A stretch of 64,000 nucleotides of DNA from Nonlabens ulvanivorans (GCF_000755285.1 NZ_BBMK01000002.1:62001-126000), one strand, 5' to 3'. Shown: positions 1 through 9,496, numbered from the stretch's first letter. The notes: generated by a model from the sequence alone, not told the origin. Made by a program: numbers and translations.

Positions 1-42
1 AATAATCGTTATTTTGCAGTCCGATTTTAAACACAGATAATC

Positions 43-282
43 ATGTCACGAGTTTGTGAACTTACAGGTAAGAGAGCGATGTCAGGAAACAATGTTTCCC
101 ACGCAATGAATAAGACTAAACGTAGATTCAACGTGAATCTTTTTACTAAGCGTTTCTACCTTCCTGAAGAGGATAAGTGGATTTCACTTAAAGTATCTGC
201 TAAGGCGATAAAAAACATCAATAAATTAGGTATTACTGAGGTAATGAAAAAGGCCCGTGCAAATGGGTTTCTTACTAAGTAA
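43..282 (+). CDS. rpmB: 50S ribosomal protein L28
   Basis: This is bacterial ribosomal protein bL28, a structural component of the large ribosomal subunit. The 79-residue product has the family's usual length. It begins with the family-typical segment MSRVCELTGKRAMSGNNVSH and is rich in Lys and Arg. It is followed after 19 bases by rpmG and then by the DUF4295 gene, a gene order I know from Bacteroidetes. The ATG at 43 fits the family N-terminus. Recognition is by sequence pattern only, but the family is unmistakable. Confidence 0.97.
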   Translation: MSRVCELTGKRAMSGNNVSHAMNKTKRRFNVNLFTKRFYLPEEDKWISLKVSAKAIKNINKLGITEVMKKARANGFLTK

Positions 283-301
283 TCTATTAATATACTAGAA
301 G

Positions 302-484
302 ATGGCAAAGAAAGGTAATAGAATTCAAGTAATACTTGAATGTACAGAGCACAAGGAGTCAGGTCAAGCTGGAACTTCTCGTTACATCACGACTAAGAAT
401 AAAAAGAACACGCCAGATCGTTTGGAAATTAAAAAATTCAACCCGATCTTAAAGCGTATGACTGTTCATAAAGAAATTAAATAA
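302..484 (+). CDS. rpmG: 50S ribosomal protein L33
   Basis: This is bL33 of the large ribosomal subunit, 60 residues, close to the usual length. The N-terminus ([18 protein letters not shown]) and the segment [21 protein letters not shown] less its last residue match the family pattern around the rRNA-binding beta ribbon. The zinc-ribbon cysteines of some L33 forms are absent apart from the single Cys in the ECTEHK segment, so this is the Cys-free type. It lies between rpmB and the DUF4295 gene and is presumably in the same transcript. Confidence 0.96.
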   Translation: MAKKGNRIQVILECTEHKESGQAGTSRYITTKNKKNTPDRLEIKKFNPILKRMTVHKEIK

Positions 485-490
485 TACGAC

Positions 491-643
491 ATGGCAAAGA
501 AATCAGTAGCAACCCTACAAACTGGGTCAAAGAGATTAACGAAAGCCATCAAGATGGTTAAATCACCTAAGTCAGGTGCATATACTTTCGTAAGTGCTAT
601 TATGGCACCTGAATTAGTAAACGATTTCTTGAAAAAGAAATAA
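491..643 (+). CDS. DUF4295 small basic protein
   Basis: This 50-residue Lys-rich protein starts MAKKSVATLQTGSKRLTKAI and ends NDFLKKK. It matches the DUF4295 family, which in Bacteroidetes is found next to rpmB and rpmG. The function is unknown; its basic composition and constant ribosomal-protein context suggest a ribosome-associated role (inference). The gene starts 6 bases after the rpmG stop, so the three genes form one operon, and a strong terminator follows 19 bases downstream. Confidence 0.9.
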   Translation: MAKKSVATLQTGSKRLTKAIKMVKSPKSGAYTFVSAIMAPELVNDFLKKK

Positions 644-662
644 GTTGGTTAGTTAAGATGAT

Positions 663-696
663 AAAAGACCGCTCTGCTTGCAGAGCGGTCTTTTTT
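663..696 (+). terminator. Rho-independent terminator of the rpmB operon
   Basis: A 14-pair perfect stem (AAAAGACCGCTCTG with CAGAGCGGTCTTTT) surrounds a CTTG loop and runs into six consecutive T on the + strand. It lies 19 bases after the DUF4295 stop codon. Confidence 0.93.
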
Positions 697-780
697 ATGG
701 ACCATTTGTCAGTCATCTCCTTATGGCTCGCAAATTGACTGCATAACGTGATGATGCTTCTATAGTATCACTTATATGAT

Positions 781-788
781 TAACTTTG
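781..788 (+). promoter_or_regulatory. Putative -7 promoter element of ftsY
   Basis: TAACTTTG is an exact match to the Bacteroidetes sigma-ABfr -7 element TAnnTTTG. It lies 22 bases before the ftsY start, downstream of the rpmB operon terminator. I see no clear TTG -33 element at the expected distance, so this is a moderate call. Confidence 0.45.
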
Positions 789-810
789 CAACCACCAGAA
801 ACAGCCAAAA

Positions 811-1763
811 ATGAGTTTTTTTAAAAAGATATTTTCAAAAGAGAAAAAAGAAACCCTAGATAAAGGACTAGAAAAAACCAAAACAACTTTTTTAGATAAA
901 TTAGGTAAAGCCGTTGCCGGTAAATCTAAAGTTGATGCAGATGTCCTTGATGATCTTGAAGATGTATTAATATCTAGTGATGTAGGTGTGGCTACTACCA
1001 TTAAAGTGATTGATCGTATTGAAGAACGTGTAGCAAAAGATAAATATCTTGGTACTGCAGAACTTAATGGTATTCTACGAGATGAAATTGCCGGTTTATT
1101 AAGTGAGGTCAACAATGGTGACGCAACAGATTTTACAATCCCTAAACAAGATGGACCATATGTCGTTATGGTAGTAGGAGTTAATGGAGTAGGTAAAACG
1201 ACTACCATAGGTAAACTAGCTCATCAATTCAAACAAAAAGGTCTTAAGGTTGTACTAGGTGCTGGAGATACATTTAGAGCAGCAGCGGTAGATCAATTGC
1301 AAATTTGGGCAGATCGTGTAGGTGTAGAAATTGTTAAGCAAGATATGGGTAGTGATCCAGCTAGTGTCGCATTTGACACTTTACAAAGTGCTGTCGCCCA
1401 AAATGCAGACGTAGTGCTTCTAGATACTGCAGGTCGTTTACATAATAAGGTCAACTTAATGAATGAGCTTACTAAGGTAAAACGCGTAATGCAAAAAATA
1501 ATTCCTAACGCTCCACATGATGTAATGTTAGTTCTCGATGGTTCTACTGGTCAAAACGCATTTGAGCAAGCAAAACAGTTACTGCGGCTACAGAAGTGAG
1601 TTCACTAGCAGTTACAAAATTAGATGGTACCGCAAAAGGTGGTGTTGTCATAGGTATTTCTGATCAATTTCAAATCCCAGTTCGATACATAGGTGTAGGA
1701 GAAGGAATAAGTGATTTGCAGGTTTTTAATAAAACAGAATTTGTTGACAGTTTCTTTAATTAG
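811..1763 (+). CDS. ftsY: Signal recognition particle receptor FtsY (frameshifted in this sequence)
   Basis: FtsY is the membrane-associated SRP receptor GTPase that docks SRP-ribosome complexes for co-translational insertion. The N-domain covers about residues 20-100. The G1 loop GVNGVGKTTTIGKL sits near residue 123, DTFRAAAVDQ near 152 and DTAGR near 205. The reading frame breaks near 1580, after the FEQAKQ segment. Adding one T to the TT there (AAACAGTT to AAACAGTTT) restores TAATEVSSLAVTKLDGTAKG and a normal C-terminus ending VDSFFN at 1763, giving 317 residues. FtsY is essential in bacteria, so a real knock-out is implausible and a missing base in the assembly is the likely cause. Confidence 0.93.
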
Positions 1764-1784
1764 AACGGTCATTAAACAGTTTAT

Positions 1785-1825
1785 AACTCTTAGATCTAAC
1801 GATGGTTAGGTCTAAGAGTTTTTCT
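1785..1825 (+). terminator. Rho-independent terminator after ftsY
   Basis: AACTCTTAGATCTAAC pairs with GTTAGGTCTAAGAGTT across a GATG loop (one G-T pair in 16) and is followed by a run of T. It lies 21 bases past the ftsY stop. Confidence 0.85.
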
Positions 1826-1845
1826 ATTTTTAAGAAAAATATTTT

Positions 1846-3447
1846 ATGCGTTTTTTAGTACTTTTTTTAGCGTTAACGGTATGGAGCTGCAATTCTCCTA
1901 AGGCTGTAAACGAAGCATCTCAAACTGTTAATCAGGATGATGAGCAATTCAAAGTGTTGGATTCTAGATTTTTGAAAAGAGAGGATATTATAGCTCCTTT
2001 CAAAGAAGAATTATCCAGCTTTCGCGAAAGCGAGAAACTTAAATCTTTAATATTAGAAAAAAGCATTCCTGAGATTCAGCAAGCTGTGTATGATGGTAAG
2101 CTCTCTTATCAACAACTAACCTTGTTTTATATCAATAGAATTGCAAAGTATGATAGAGAGAATAGAAAATCCTTAAATGCAGTAATAGCTCTTAATCCGC
2201 AAGCAATTCAAGATGCATATGCTTATGATTTAAGAATCGATGAGTTCAGACGTGGTGAAGGTAAATTCAATCCTTATAGCTTAATGGGAATGCCCATTTT
2301 ATTAAAGGATAACATTAACGCCGCAGGAATGAAAACGACTGCTGGTGCTTTGGTTTTAAAAGATTTAGAACCTCAAAATGCACGTATCGTACAACGATTA
2401 ATTGAGTCAGATGCTATTATATTAGGAAAAGCAAACTTGAGTGAATGGGCTTATTTTTTCTGTGGAGATTGTCCTAGCGGTTATAGCGCTGTAGGTGGAC
2501 AAACTTTAAATCCATACGGACGTAAAGAAATAGATACCGGTGGATCGAGTAGCGGTAGTGGTGTTGCAATAGCTGCAAACTTTGCAGTAGCTGCTGTAGG
2601 TTCTGAAACAGCAGGTTCTATATTGTCGCCAGCCTCTCAAAATAGTGTGGTTGGATTAAAACCATCTGTAGGAACCTTAAGTGGGATTGGTATTATTCCT
2701 ATTTCAACTTATTTAGATACGGCAGGTCCTATGTCTAAAAATGTAGTGGATAATGTTATTCTAATGCGTGGTATGTTAAGCGATAAACGCATGTTTAGCG
2801 ACTTATTTATTGCAAACTTAGGGACCTCTACGGTTCAAGGTCGAGTTTTTGGAGTTTTCCCTGGTTACAAGAAGAATCCGTTATATGCTCGTGCCGTTGA
2901 ACAAATTATAGCACTAGGAGCTACCGTAGTGGAGCTAGAAGAAAAACAACCACAATTAGACGGTTTTGTTTCTTTACTTAATGTCGATATGAAAAAGGAT
3001 TTGCCTGCATATTTTATGGGATTAGGATTGCCTGAGTATCAAGGATGGGATGTGGCTAAGGTGATGGAATTAAATAAAGCAGATTCATTAAATTATATGC
3101 CTTATGGTCAACGATTGTTTCATGGTATAATGGATGAGAAGGTTTATTCTCCAGCAGAATCTGCTGCTCTTAAAACTAGATTAACAACACAAGCACAAGA
3201 GTACTTTGATTATTACATTCAGTCTCATAATCTAGATGGTTTCTTATCAGTTAATAATTACAATGCGGCAGAGGCTGCTGTGGCTTTTTATCCTGCTATC
3301 ACTGTACCTATGGGATATGATGAGAATGGTCAGCCGTTTGGATTAACTTTTATTGCACCTACTGAAGAAGAGAAGATGCTTTATCAATGGGCAGCTGCTT
3401 ATGAAAAAGCAACCCAACACCGTAAGATGCCTAAAGGTTATAATTAA
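1846..3447 (+). CDS. Amidase-signature family hydrolase, probable lipoprotein
   Basis: This 533-residue amidase-signature enzyme would hydrolyse an amide; the substrate is unknown. The Ser-cisSer-Lys triad is visible. The Lys lies in [18 protein letters not shown] near residue 153, and the [13 protein letters not shown] signature is near residue 231. The nucleophile region GSETAGSI is near 255. The N-terminus [15 protein letters not shown] looks like a lipoprotein signal with Cys at about residue 15, so the enzyme is probably anchored in the periplasm or outer membrane. An exact copy of the GCTTTCGCGAAAGC palindrome lies inside the gene and is read as SFRESE. The gene follows the ftsY terminator and is followed 12 bases later by a small membrane-protein gene. 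Confidence 0.88.
   Translation: MRFLVLFLALTVWSCNSPKAVNEASQTVNQDDEQFKVLDSRFLKREDIIAPFKEELSSFRESEKLKSLILEKSIPEIQQAVYDGKLSYQQLTLFYINRIAKYDRENRKSLNAVIALNPQAIQDAYAYDLRIDEFRRGEGKFNPYSLMGMPILLKDNINAAGMKTTAGALVLKDLEPQNARIVQRLIESDAIILGKANLSEWAYFFCGDCPSGYSAVGGQTLNPYGRKEIDTGGSSSGSGVAIAANFAVAAVGSETAGSILSPASQNSVVGLKPSVGTLSGIGIIPISTYLDTAGPMSKNVVDNVILMRGMLSDKRMFSDLFIANLGTSTVQGRVFGVFPGYKKNPLYARAVEQIIALGATVVELEEKQPQLDGFVSLLNVDMKKDLPAYFMGLGLPEYQGWDVAKVMELNKADSLNYMPYGQRLFHGIMDEKVYSPAESAALKTRLTTQAQEYFDYYIQSHNLDGFLSVNNYNAAEAAVAFYPAITVPMGYDENGQPFGLTFIAPTEEEKMLYQWAAAYEKATQHRKMPKGYN
2018..2031. repeat. GCTTTCGCGAAAGC palindrome, exact copy 1
   Basis: Perfect 14-base palindrome within the amidase gene, read as SFRESE. 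Confidence 0.95.
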
Positions 3448-3459
3448 AATCATCAGTCA

Positions 3460-3789
3460 TTGAAAAATTCAACTCAAAAGCCGTTGTTGCTTAGTTCTAA
3501 AAGCCTCGTTATTCTAACGAAGTTTATGGCGATCTATGCTGCCTTTCATATTATAACCGTGTTAGGAAAAACTTATGTGGATTCCCTATCTGAAGAATCA
3601 ACAATCGTGGATACCTATCAGTTGCCTATATATATAGTCGCTGGTATACATTTTATCATGCTACTTATTTGTGGCGTGATGATGGTAACTAAAAAATACT
3701 TTTGGATAGTTACAGTGGCCTGCATATTGGTATCACTGTATACACGATTCTTTTTTGAGGATATTATTTCATTAGTAAATGCTTACTAG
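3460..3789 (+). CDS. Small integral membrane protein of unknown function
   Basis: This 109-residue protein has three likely membrane helices, roughly residues 16-36, 52-76 and 80-98. I recognise no family. The only start that gives the full frame is TTG at 3460, 12 bases after the amidase stop. An internal ATG at the MAIYAAFHI segment would give a shorter form that begins within the first helix. The close spacing suggests co-transcription with the amidase. It ends four bases before the convergent gene on the other strand. Confidence 0.6.
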   Translation: MKNSTQKPLLLSSKSLVILTKFMAIYAAFHIITVLGKTYVDSLSEESTIVDTYQLPIYIVAGIHFIMLLICGVMMVTKKYFWIVTVACILVSLYTRFFFEDIISLVNAY

Positions 3790-3792
3790 CTT

Positions 3793-4680
3793 TTATAGAT
3801 GGAATCTATAACCTAAACCAATTTGCAAATCTTTAAACTGATTAATATTCCTGTAGTTGGCAATAAATCTAAAACGATTTGTGCTGTATATAGCCTCAAC
3901 ATTATACTCATTAAATTCATTCCAATGAATGAAATTAGTGCCTAAATAAAATCTGTCGAAAATTTCTTTCCCTAAACCGATTCCATAACCAAAACTACAA
4001 CTAGACATGTCGCTATGATAATCTATATAACCGGCAATTATATCCATATTTAAGTAGTGATACTTATCTTTTTTTGAGATTAAAATAGATTTATTAAAGC
4101 TCAATTCATAACTGTCATATTGAAAGTTATCTAATCTAGTTGACTCATATTCAAAGCTATTTGAAAAGTAAAATTTTTTTCCAAGCTTGGAGTTTTTTCG
4201 GTTTTTAATATTGAGATAATTACTAGTTTCAAAATCTGTCAGATAATTTATGGAGAAATAAGAATCCCATTTGATAGGTAAAATATCACCACTACTTTCA
4301 AATAACACTCCTGTCATTCCATTATGAACTCCATGTTGAAGGTAAGCTGTGTTTCTGTAGAAACGTTGAAAGCAAGAGTACGTTATTGATTCTATATCAG
4401 GATCAATATTTAAAATTACATTTATTTGAATATTGTTACGGACAACTTTTTCTTGAGTGATATATCCTGGATATGAGAATACTAATACATCTTCAATACT
4501 TGCAACAATAGAATAATTCCCGTCAAAATCTGATACTGCACCTATAGCAGAGTCTTTAATAGCAATAGTAACTCCTAAAATTGCTTCACCATCTGTATCA
4601 CTCACATTCCCAGTAATCGTCCTTTGAGCGACGCAGGTGGTGCAATACAGTAATAAAAAAAGAAAGAAACTATGTTTCAT
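3793..4680 (-). CDS. CarboxypepD_reg-like domain outer-membrane/secreted protein
   Basis: After a signal peptide (MKHSFFLFLLLYCTTCVAQ) comes a carboxypeptidase-regulatory-like domain typical of Bacteroidetes surface proteins. It reads RTITGNVSDTDGEAILGVTI with a later DFDGNYSI segment. The remaining 200 or so residues alternate hydrophobic and polar positions and end in a C-terminal GLGYRFHL, which looks like a beta-strand outer-membrane signature. The frame is open upstream to 4728, but I chose the ATG at 4680 because it gives a clean signal peptide. The role is unknown; it could be a small porin-like or assembly protein. It is convergent with the preceding small membrane gene. Confidence 0.6.
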   Translation of the reverse strand: MKHSFFLFLLLYCTTCVAQRTITGNVSDTDGEAILGVTIAIKDSAIGAVSDFDGNYSIVASIEDVLVFSYPGYITQEKVVRNNIQINVILNIDPDIESITYSCFQRFYRNTAYLQHGVHNGMTGVLFESSGDILPIKWDSYFSINYLTDFETSNYLNIKNRKNSKLGKKFYFSNSFEYESTRLDNFQYDSYELSFNKSILISKKDKYHYLNMDIIAGYIDYHSDMSSCSFGYGIGLGKEIFDRFYLGTNFIHWNEFNEYNVEAIYSTNRFRFIANYRNINQFKDLQIGLGYRFHL

Positions 4681-4746
4681 TAAAAATAGAAGTATTGAGG
4701 ACGTTTTACAATCGGTCAAAATTAGCACGCACTTTTTTCTCTGGCT

Positions 4747-5529
4747 TTAAATTATGTTCAGGAGGAGATGGGCCAGTGATAGGAGCAACTTGTGGTTGCG
4801 GTATTTTTCTATCATTTTAATCTTTCCTTCTATCGAGTAATGTAAGGTGCTTAATGCATGCATCGGGTGACTGTATTGTTTCCAGTCCATAGCGTTAGTG
4901 ACAGCCTGCTGTAATTCAACATATTTACGTTGCTGTTTTTGATTAAAACCTACATATCGATCACCTATTATGGGGAGTAATTCTTTATAATGGTTAAGCC
5001 AGTCGTTACCGTTGTAAATTCCGTAATACATAGCTTTCCAATAAAAATGAACGGTAAAAAAAGTATACTGTGGTACAATAGCCGAAGCCTGCACAAGTTT
5101 CCAATATTCTATTTGAGAAGTATCATTCCCAGATTTTAATAATGTAAGAGCCTCGTGAGCCTCAGCCCATGATGTTTTCATAAAGCTACGTTTCAAACGG
5201 AAAAATGCAATTGGAATCGTAAATGACACCATCATAAATATGTAGCGAGACCAATGTGCTTCTGGGCTCAAACATAAAATGATGCACAACGCAGTAAATA
5301 AAATCCAAGTAGGAATAAAAAACAATCTTCCGTTAACACCAAAAGTTGCTGTGAGCATGCAAATCCATGCGCATAAATGAGCTTGAAATATAACGGCCAT
5401 AGGACGTGCATTCCCTATCTCCCAGATGCTATCATCTACGTTAAATAGGTATAATATAAAATAAACTACACCAAAAAATAAGGCCAATAATAGTCCTTGA
5501 AAAAAAGCAGCTCCGTTAAATATTACCAT
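4747..5529 (-). CDS. Membrane protein of unknown function
   Basis: This 260-residue protein has an N-terminal membrane half with about four helices within residues 5-110. The soluble C-terminal half is rich in Trp, Tyr and His. I do not recognise a family. It is read divergently from rimO, and the start at 5529 is an ATG. Between it and rimO lies an exact copy of the GCTTTCGCGAAAGC palindrome. A G/C run of four inside the gene (4972-4975) is one of the runs that is not seven bases long. Confidence 0.6.
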   Translation of the reverse strand: MVIFNGAAFFQGLLLALFFGVVYFILYLFNVDDSIWEIGNARPMAVIFQAHLCAWICMLTATFGVNGRLFFIPTWILFTALCIILCLSPEAHWSRYIFMMVSFTIPIAFFRLKRSFMKTSWAEAHEALTLLKSGNDTSQIEYWKLVQASAIVPQYTFFTVHFYWKAMYYGIYNGNDWLNHYKELLPIIGDRYVGFNQKQQRKYVELQQAVTNAMDWKQYSHPMHALSTLHYSIEGKIKMIEKYRNHKLLLSLAHLLLNII

Positions 5530-5572
5530 TTGATTTACTTGAGATTGATGAAAATACTAATTTTTGTGAATA

Positions 5573-5586
5573 GCTTTCGCGAAAGC
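5573..5586. repeat. GCTTTCGCGAAAGC palindrome, exact copy 2
   Basis: Perfect 14-base palindrome. It is the only exact copy in an intergenic region, between the divergent membrane gene and rimO. Confidence 0.95.
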
Positions 5587-5621
5587 GTGATCAAAAACAA
5601 CATTTACATCTAGTTAAGTCG

Positions 5622-5629
5622 TAAATTTG
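5622..5629 (+). promoter_or_regulatory. Putative -7 promoter element of rimO
   Basis: TAAATTTG matches TAnnTTTG exactly. It ends only nine bases before the chosen rimO ATG, implying a very short leader. No convincing -33 TTG is seen. Confidence 0.4.
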
Positions 5630-5638
5630 CAGCCGCTT

Positions 5639-6942
5639 ATGAGAACAAAATCAAGAAAAAAGAATAAGATTAATGTTATCACTCTAGGATGTTCAAAGAA
5701 CGTCTATGATAGTGAAGTGTTGATGGGACAATTGAAGGCCAGTGGCAAAGATGTAGTCCATGAGGAAGAAGGGAATATCGTTGTGATAAACACCTGTGGT
5801 TTTATCGATAACGCTAAGGAGGAATCTGTAAATACAATCCTGGATTTTGTAGAGCGCAAGAAAAATGGTGAAGTAGATCAGGTATTTGTATCGGGTTGTC
5901 TTTCAGAGCGCTATAAGCCAGACTTGCAAAAGGAAATTCCAGATGTTGATCAGTATTTTGGTACTACAGAGTTACCGTCTTTATTAAAAGCCCTTGGTGC
6001 AGACTATAAGCATGAGCTAATAGGTGAGCGTGTTACTACAACACCTAAGAACTATGCTTATTTTAAAATTGCCGAAGGTTGTGATCGTCCATGTTCATTT
6101 TGTGCCATTCCTTTAATGCGTGGTGGCCATAAAAGTACACCTATTGAACACCTAATTATTGAGGCTGAGAAACTGGCTGCAAATGGTGTTAAAGAACTAA
6201 TTCTTATCGCTCAAGATTTAACTTATTATGGTCTTGATTTATATAAAAAGAGACGCCTTGCCGATTTATTAAAAGAACTGGCAAAGGTTGAAGGAATAGA
6301 ATGGATACGCATGCACTATGCATTCCCAACTGGTTTCCCTATGGATGTTCTTAAGGTTATGAAATCAGAGCCTAAAGTGTGTAATTACTTAGATATTCCT
6401 TTACAACATATCTCGACGCCAGTATTAAAATCCATGCGTCGCGGTACTACATTTGAGAAGACTAATGCGCTTCTGGAAGATTTTAGAGCTACGGTTCCTG
6501 AAATGGCGATACGTACAACTCTAATTGTAGGATATCCAGGAGAAACAGAAGAGGATTATCAGATTTTAAAACAATGGGTAAAAGATCAACGTTTTGAACG
6601 TATGGGATGTTTTACATACTCGCATGAAGAGAATACACATGCATATAAGTTAGAAGATGATGTGCCTGAAGAAGTAAAACAAGAGCGTGCAAATGAGATC
6701 ATGGAAATTCAATCACAGATCTCTTGGGAATTGAATCAGCATAAAATAGGTCAGACTTTTAAAGTTATTATAGATCGCAAAAGAGGTAATTACTTTGTAG
6801 GTCGTACAGAGTTTGATAGCCTGATGTTGATAATGAAGTACTGATCGATGCAGAAAAGCATTACCTGTCTGTAGGGTCGTTTGCAACCGTTACCATTACA
6901 GAGGCAGAAGATTTTGACCTTTATGGTACGCCGGTAGAGTAA
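5639..6942 (+). CDS. rimO: Ribosomal protein S12 methylthiotransferase RimO (frameshifted in this sequence)
   Basis: RimO is a radical-SAM enzyme that methylthiolates the conserved Asp of ribosomal protein S12. The N-terminal UPF0004 domain shows its three cysteines (TLGCSKN, INTCGF, SGCLSER). The radical-SAM CxxxCxxC motif is EGCDRPCSFC near residue 147. A C-terminal TRAM domain follows. The frame breaks near 6820. Restoring one C (AGCCTG to AGCCCTG) continues the protein as SPDVDNEVLIDAEKHYLSVG and onward to a normal end at 6942, 434 residues in all. I chose the ATG at 5639 because it fits the family start MRTKS. The break is most likely a sequence error. Confidence 0.93.
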
Positions 6943-6980
6943 TGTTTGTATTTTAATACAATATTAAATTTATAATGAAC

Positions 6981-7017
6981 AATGCTTCTTTGGGTGAGAA
7001 CTAAAGAAGCATTTTTT
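6981..7017 (+). terminator. Rho-independent terminator after rimO
   Basis: AATGCTTCTTT pairs perfectly with AAAGAAGCATT across an 11-base loop and is followed by T residues. It lies 38 bases after the restored rimO stop. Confidence 0.9.
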
Positions 7018-7120
7018 ATTTGTTGTTGAAATAGTTTATTTCAACATTGTCAATTTATAAAAGTTATTCAATCAGAACGTGGCATCTTCTTTGAATACTG
7101 TGATACGTTCTACAAATCCG

Positions 7121-7128
7121 TATTTTTG
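7121..7128 (+). promoter_or_regulatory. Putative -7 promoter element of the thioredoxin-fold gene
   Basis: TATTTTTG matches TAnnTTTG exactly but ends four bases before the ATG at 7133. The leader would be almost absent, so either transcription is nearly leaderless or the match is fortuitous. Confidence 0.35.
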
Positions 7129-7132
7129 ACTT

Positions 7133-7812
7133 ATGAAAAAGTTGTTTTTTAGTATTTTATTGATCAGTGCAGCTGCATTGTCCCAGGCACAAATTACTTA
7201 CTATCAGCTAGAGGATGGAACTGTGATGGATTTTTTTCAGTTTGAAAAGTATAAGAAAACATTATCCACAGGTCTAGTGATACATAATTCAGTTAGTACA
7301 CGAACGGCTCAAGATTCAGTAATTCAAACGGTTAAAGTTACTGTTGTAGATAGTAATCCAGATTCGAATTATTATGATCCTTTTTTAGTTCATCGTAAAA
7401 AGATAGGTGATCGCTTTCCTATGGAGGAGTTTATAGCTAGTGATAGTTCTGGAATTGATGATGTGGATTATACCGGTAAGCTACAGTTGTTAATTTTTGG
7501 TTTACGCGATGCGGACCTTGTATTATAGAAATCCCATATTTAAATCAATTAGAAGAAGAGTTTAATGGCGAGGTTAATTTTGTAGCCATTACTTTTGATG
7601 AAGATTATGTGGTCAATTATTTTCTAGATAAAAAAGCATTCAATTTTGAGCATATTACAGACGTGCGACCTGCTATAGATGATTATGGCGTTCAAGCTTT
7701 CCCTATGAATTTACTATTAGATAAAAACGGCAAAATTGTTCAGGTCTATGGTGATATCATTGCAGAGCATTTGAACCTGTCTGCTAGATTAAGAGAAATG
7801 GTGAACGAGTAA
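7133..7812 (+). CDS. TlpA-like periplasmic thioredoxin-fold protein (frameshifted in this sequence)
   Basis: This is a secreted thiol-disulfide oxidoreductase of the TlpA/ResA type, with a signal peptide (MKKLFFSILLISAAALSQAQ). The frame breaks in a T run at 7494-7498. With one more T the protein reads LLIFWFTRCGPCIIEIPYL, exposing the CGPC redox motif. It then continues through FVAITFDEDYVV and the cis-Pro region FPMNLLLDKNGKIVQVYGD. The repaired length is 226 residues, reasonable for the family. Without repair the product would stop just before the CxxC motif and be inactive. The 3' end lies two bases from a convergent small gene. Confidence 0.82.
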
Positions 7813-7814
7813 TA

Positions 7815-7982
7815 CTATTTCTTTTGTTCTTTTTTACGTTCCTCAAGACGAGCTTTAAAGCTGCGTCTATCTTTAGTCCTAGAACGGCCATGTGTTTTGC
7901 GATTCCATAATAGAAATATAAAAAAGGCAATAATTACGACACCTATGTAAAACCAGTCTTTATACTCGTTTATTCCTTCCAT
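7815..7982 (-). CDS. Small single-pass membrane protein, basic tail
   Basis: This 55-residue product has a short N-terminus ([10 protein letters not shown]), one membrane helix at about residues 11-26 and a strongly basic C-terminus with Arg/Lys/Glu repeats ending KKEQKK. The ATG lies inside the last codons of the upstream ABC ATPase gene (overlap of 13 bases), suggesting translational coupling. I recognise no family. The overlap, codon use and sensible topology make it a likely real gene. A role as a small partner of the ATPase is only an inference from the overlap. Confidence 0.6.
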   Translation of the reverse strand: MEGINEYKDWFYIGVVIIAFFIFLLWNRKTHGRSRTKDRRSFKARLEERKKEQKK

Positions 7983-8671
7983 TCTTTATTTCTAATGTCT
8001 GTTTCAATAACGCCATCACGTAGTCTGATGACTCTATGGGCATGCTCAGCAATTTCTTCTTCATGCGTTACTAAAATAACTGTGTTTCCGTCTGCATGAA
8101 TTTTATCAAAAAGAGCCATGATTTCAATTCCTGTTTTAGAATCTAGATTTCCTGTAGGTTCATCTGCTAGAATGATGGATGGATTATTTACTAAAGCTCT
8201 ACCTACTGCGACACGCTGGCGCTGTCCACCAGATAATTGATTAGGCTGGTGATCCATACGATCTCCTAATCCTACACTTTCAAGTACTTCAGTGGCGCGA
8301 GCGTTACGTTCTTTCTTAGACTTACCAGCATAAACCATAGGTAACGCGACATTATCTAATGCTGTCGTTCTAGGTAAAAGGTTAAAAGTTTGAAATACAA
8401 AACCTATCTCAGTATTTCTAATATCTGCAAGTTGATCATCACTCAAACTAGAAACGTCAGTGCCATTTAATTTATAAGAACCAGATGTAGGCGTGTCTAG
8501 ACAACCCAGTAAGTTCATTAATGTAGATTTTCCAGAACCAGATGGTCCCATAAGTGCAACATAATCACCACGTTTAATCTCGAGATCTATTCCTTTAAGA
8601 ACTTTGACAACCTCTTGTCCCAGTTTAAAATTACGCACGATACCGCGCACATCTATTACATTATCACTCAT
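7970..8671 (-). CDS. ABC transporter ATP-binding protein, MacB/LolD type
   Basis: This 233-residue ATPase has Walker [11 protein letters not shown]-loop VFQTFNLLP, signature [15 protein letters not shown] and Walker [13 protein letters not shown]. The sequence is that of the MacB/LolD/FtsE branch, which powers lipoprotein release or mechanotransmission-type export. No permease gene is adjacent in the window, so the partner must be encoded elsewhere. A small membrane-protein gene overlaps its 3' end. Confidence 0.88.
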   Translation of the reverse strand: MSDNVIDVRGIVRNFKLGQEVVKVLKGIDLEIKRGDYVALMGPSGSGKSTLMNLLGCLDTPTSGSYKLNGTDVSSLSDDQLADIRNTEIGFVFQTFNLLPRTTALDNVALPMVYAGKSKKERNARATEVLESVGLGDRMDHQPNQLSGGQRQRVAVGRALVNNPSIILADEPTGNLDSKTGIEIMALFDKIHADGNTVILVTHEEEIAEHAHRVIRLRDGVIETDIRNKEWKE

Positions 8672-8728
8672 AGGTTAAAAGTATGGAATTATTAGCCTTT
8701 CTCATAGGACGTTCAAATTCTCTTAACG

Positions 8729-9496
8729 TTACAACTTGATGTAAAAACGTTCTTGCAATTGTTCTTTTCTCAAAAATAACAGGCCTATATCATATAAATC
8801 AATGCTGGCAGTAACCTTTGCATGTTGACATAGTTGATTCCACGCATTTGTCATATCCTGCGACCAGTATATATCATCCAGTACAAAAATCGTGTCTTTA
8901 TGAGAATGCTTTAAGCAGACGTTAAAATAATCTATAGTTGCCATCCCATCGTGATGTCCGTCTATATAGATAAGGTCGTATGTAGTCCCTATTTGATGTG
9001 TAAGAAACTCTTTGAACTTGCTACAAACGCTTTGTACTTTATCGAGATTAAATTTTTCAAATTGGGATTGTGCAAACTTTTGTACTTCAGGACTGCCTTC
9101 AATTGTGGTTATATGAGCACCTGATAAAGACATCGCATGTGTCGCAATACCTATAGAAGTACCAAGTTCTAATACCTTTTTTACATTAAAGTAACTGCAC
9201 AACCGGAATAACATTTCAGCAGATTTTGCATCGCTAGAATTATATTTCAGAATATCGCTCACACGACGTTCATCAGTTTTAAACACCTTGCTTCCAGCAC
9301 CATAATCCTTGATGTGTAGAATAGTATGATTGTTTTTCACGCTTTCGCGAAAGCGTTTCATAGCATCAAACTGCTCATACACCGTTTTATCTCTTAAGCA
9401 TTTCTTCTCAAGTGTAAATACAAACGGCGAGTGAATCCCGTGTAAATGGAAGGATTTAATGCTGTGTTTTATATAGTTCTTGAGTTGGTGGAGCAA
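8729..9496 (-). CDS. Class I SAM-dependent methyltransferase
   Basis: This 255-residue methyltransferase resembles the O-methyltransferase group. Motif I is VLELGTSIGIATHAMSL near residue 112, followed by the acidic loop TTIEGSPEV. YDLIYIDGHHD marks the later active-site region and FVLDDIYWS follows. The substrate is unknown. The frame starts with TTG at 9496; I see no in-frame ATG that keeps the N-terminal FHLHGIHSPFVF segment. An exact GCTTTCGCGAAAGC copy lies within it and is read as RFRES. Confidence 0.75.
   Translation of the reverse strand: MLHQLKNYIKHSIKSFHLHGIHSPFVFTLEKKCLRDKTVYEQFDAMKRFRESVKNNHTILHIKDYGAGSKVFKTDERRVSDILKYNSSDAKSAEMLFRLCSYFNVKKVLELGTSIGIATHAMSLSGAHITTIEGSPEVQKFAQSQFEKFNLDKVQSVCSKFKEFLTHQIGTTYDLIYIDGHHDGMATIDYFNVCLKHSHKDTIFVLDDIYWSQDMTNAWNQLCQHAKVTASIDLYDIGLLFLRKEQLQERFYIKL
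9341..9354. repeat. GCTTTCGCGAAAGC palindrome, exact copy 3
   Basis: Perfect 14-base palindrome within the methyltransferase gene, read as RFRES on the minus strand. Confidence 0.95.

Noticed and set aside
780..1208. Long antisense open frame over ftsY, and similar frames inside other genes (for example 12709-13113, 18903-19190 and 37673-38020)
   Set aside because: They lie antisense to well-recognised genes and match no family. They are shadows of the coding frames.
1578..1763. ftsY as a pseudogene
   Set aside because: The downstream frame is intact and family-typical, and one added T repairs it; FtsY is essential, so a sequence error is preferred.
9494..9496. TTG start of the methyltransferase as an error
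   Set aside because: No alternative in-frame ATG exists upstream before a stop, and TTG starts recur in this window, so I kept it with reduced confidence.
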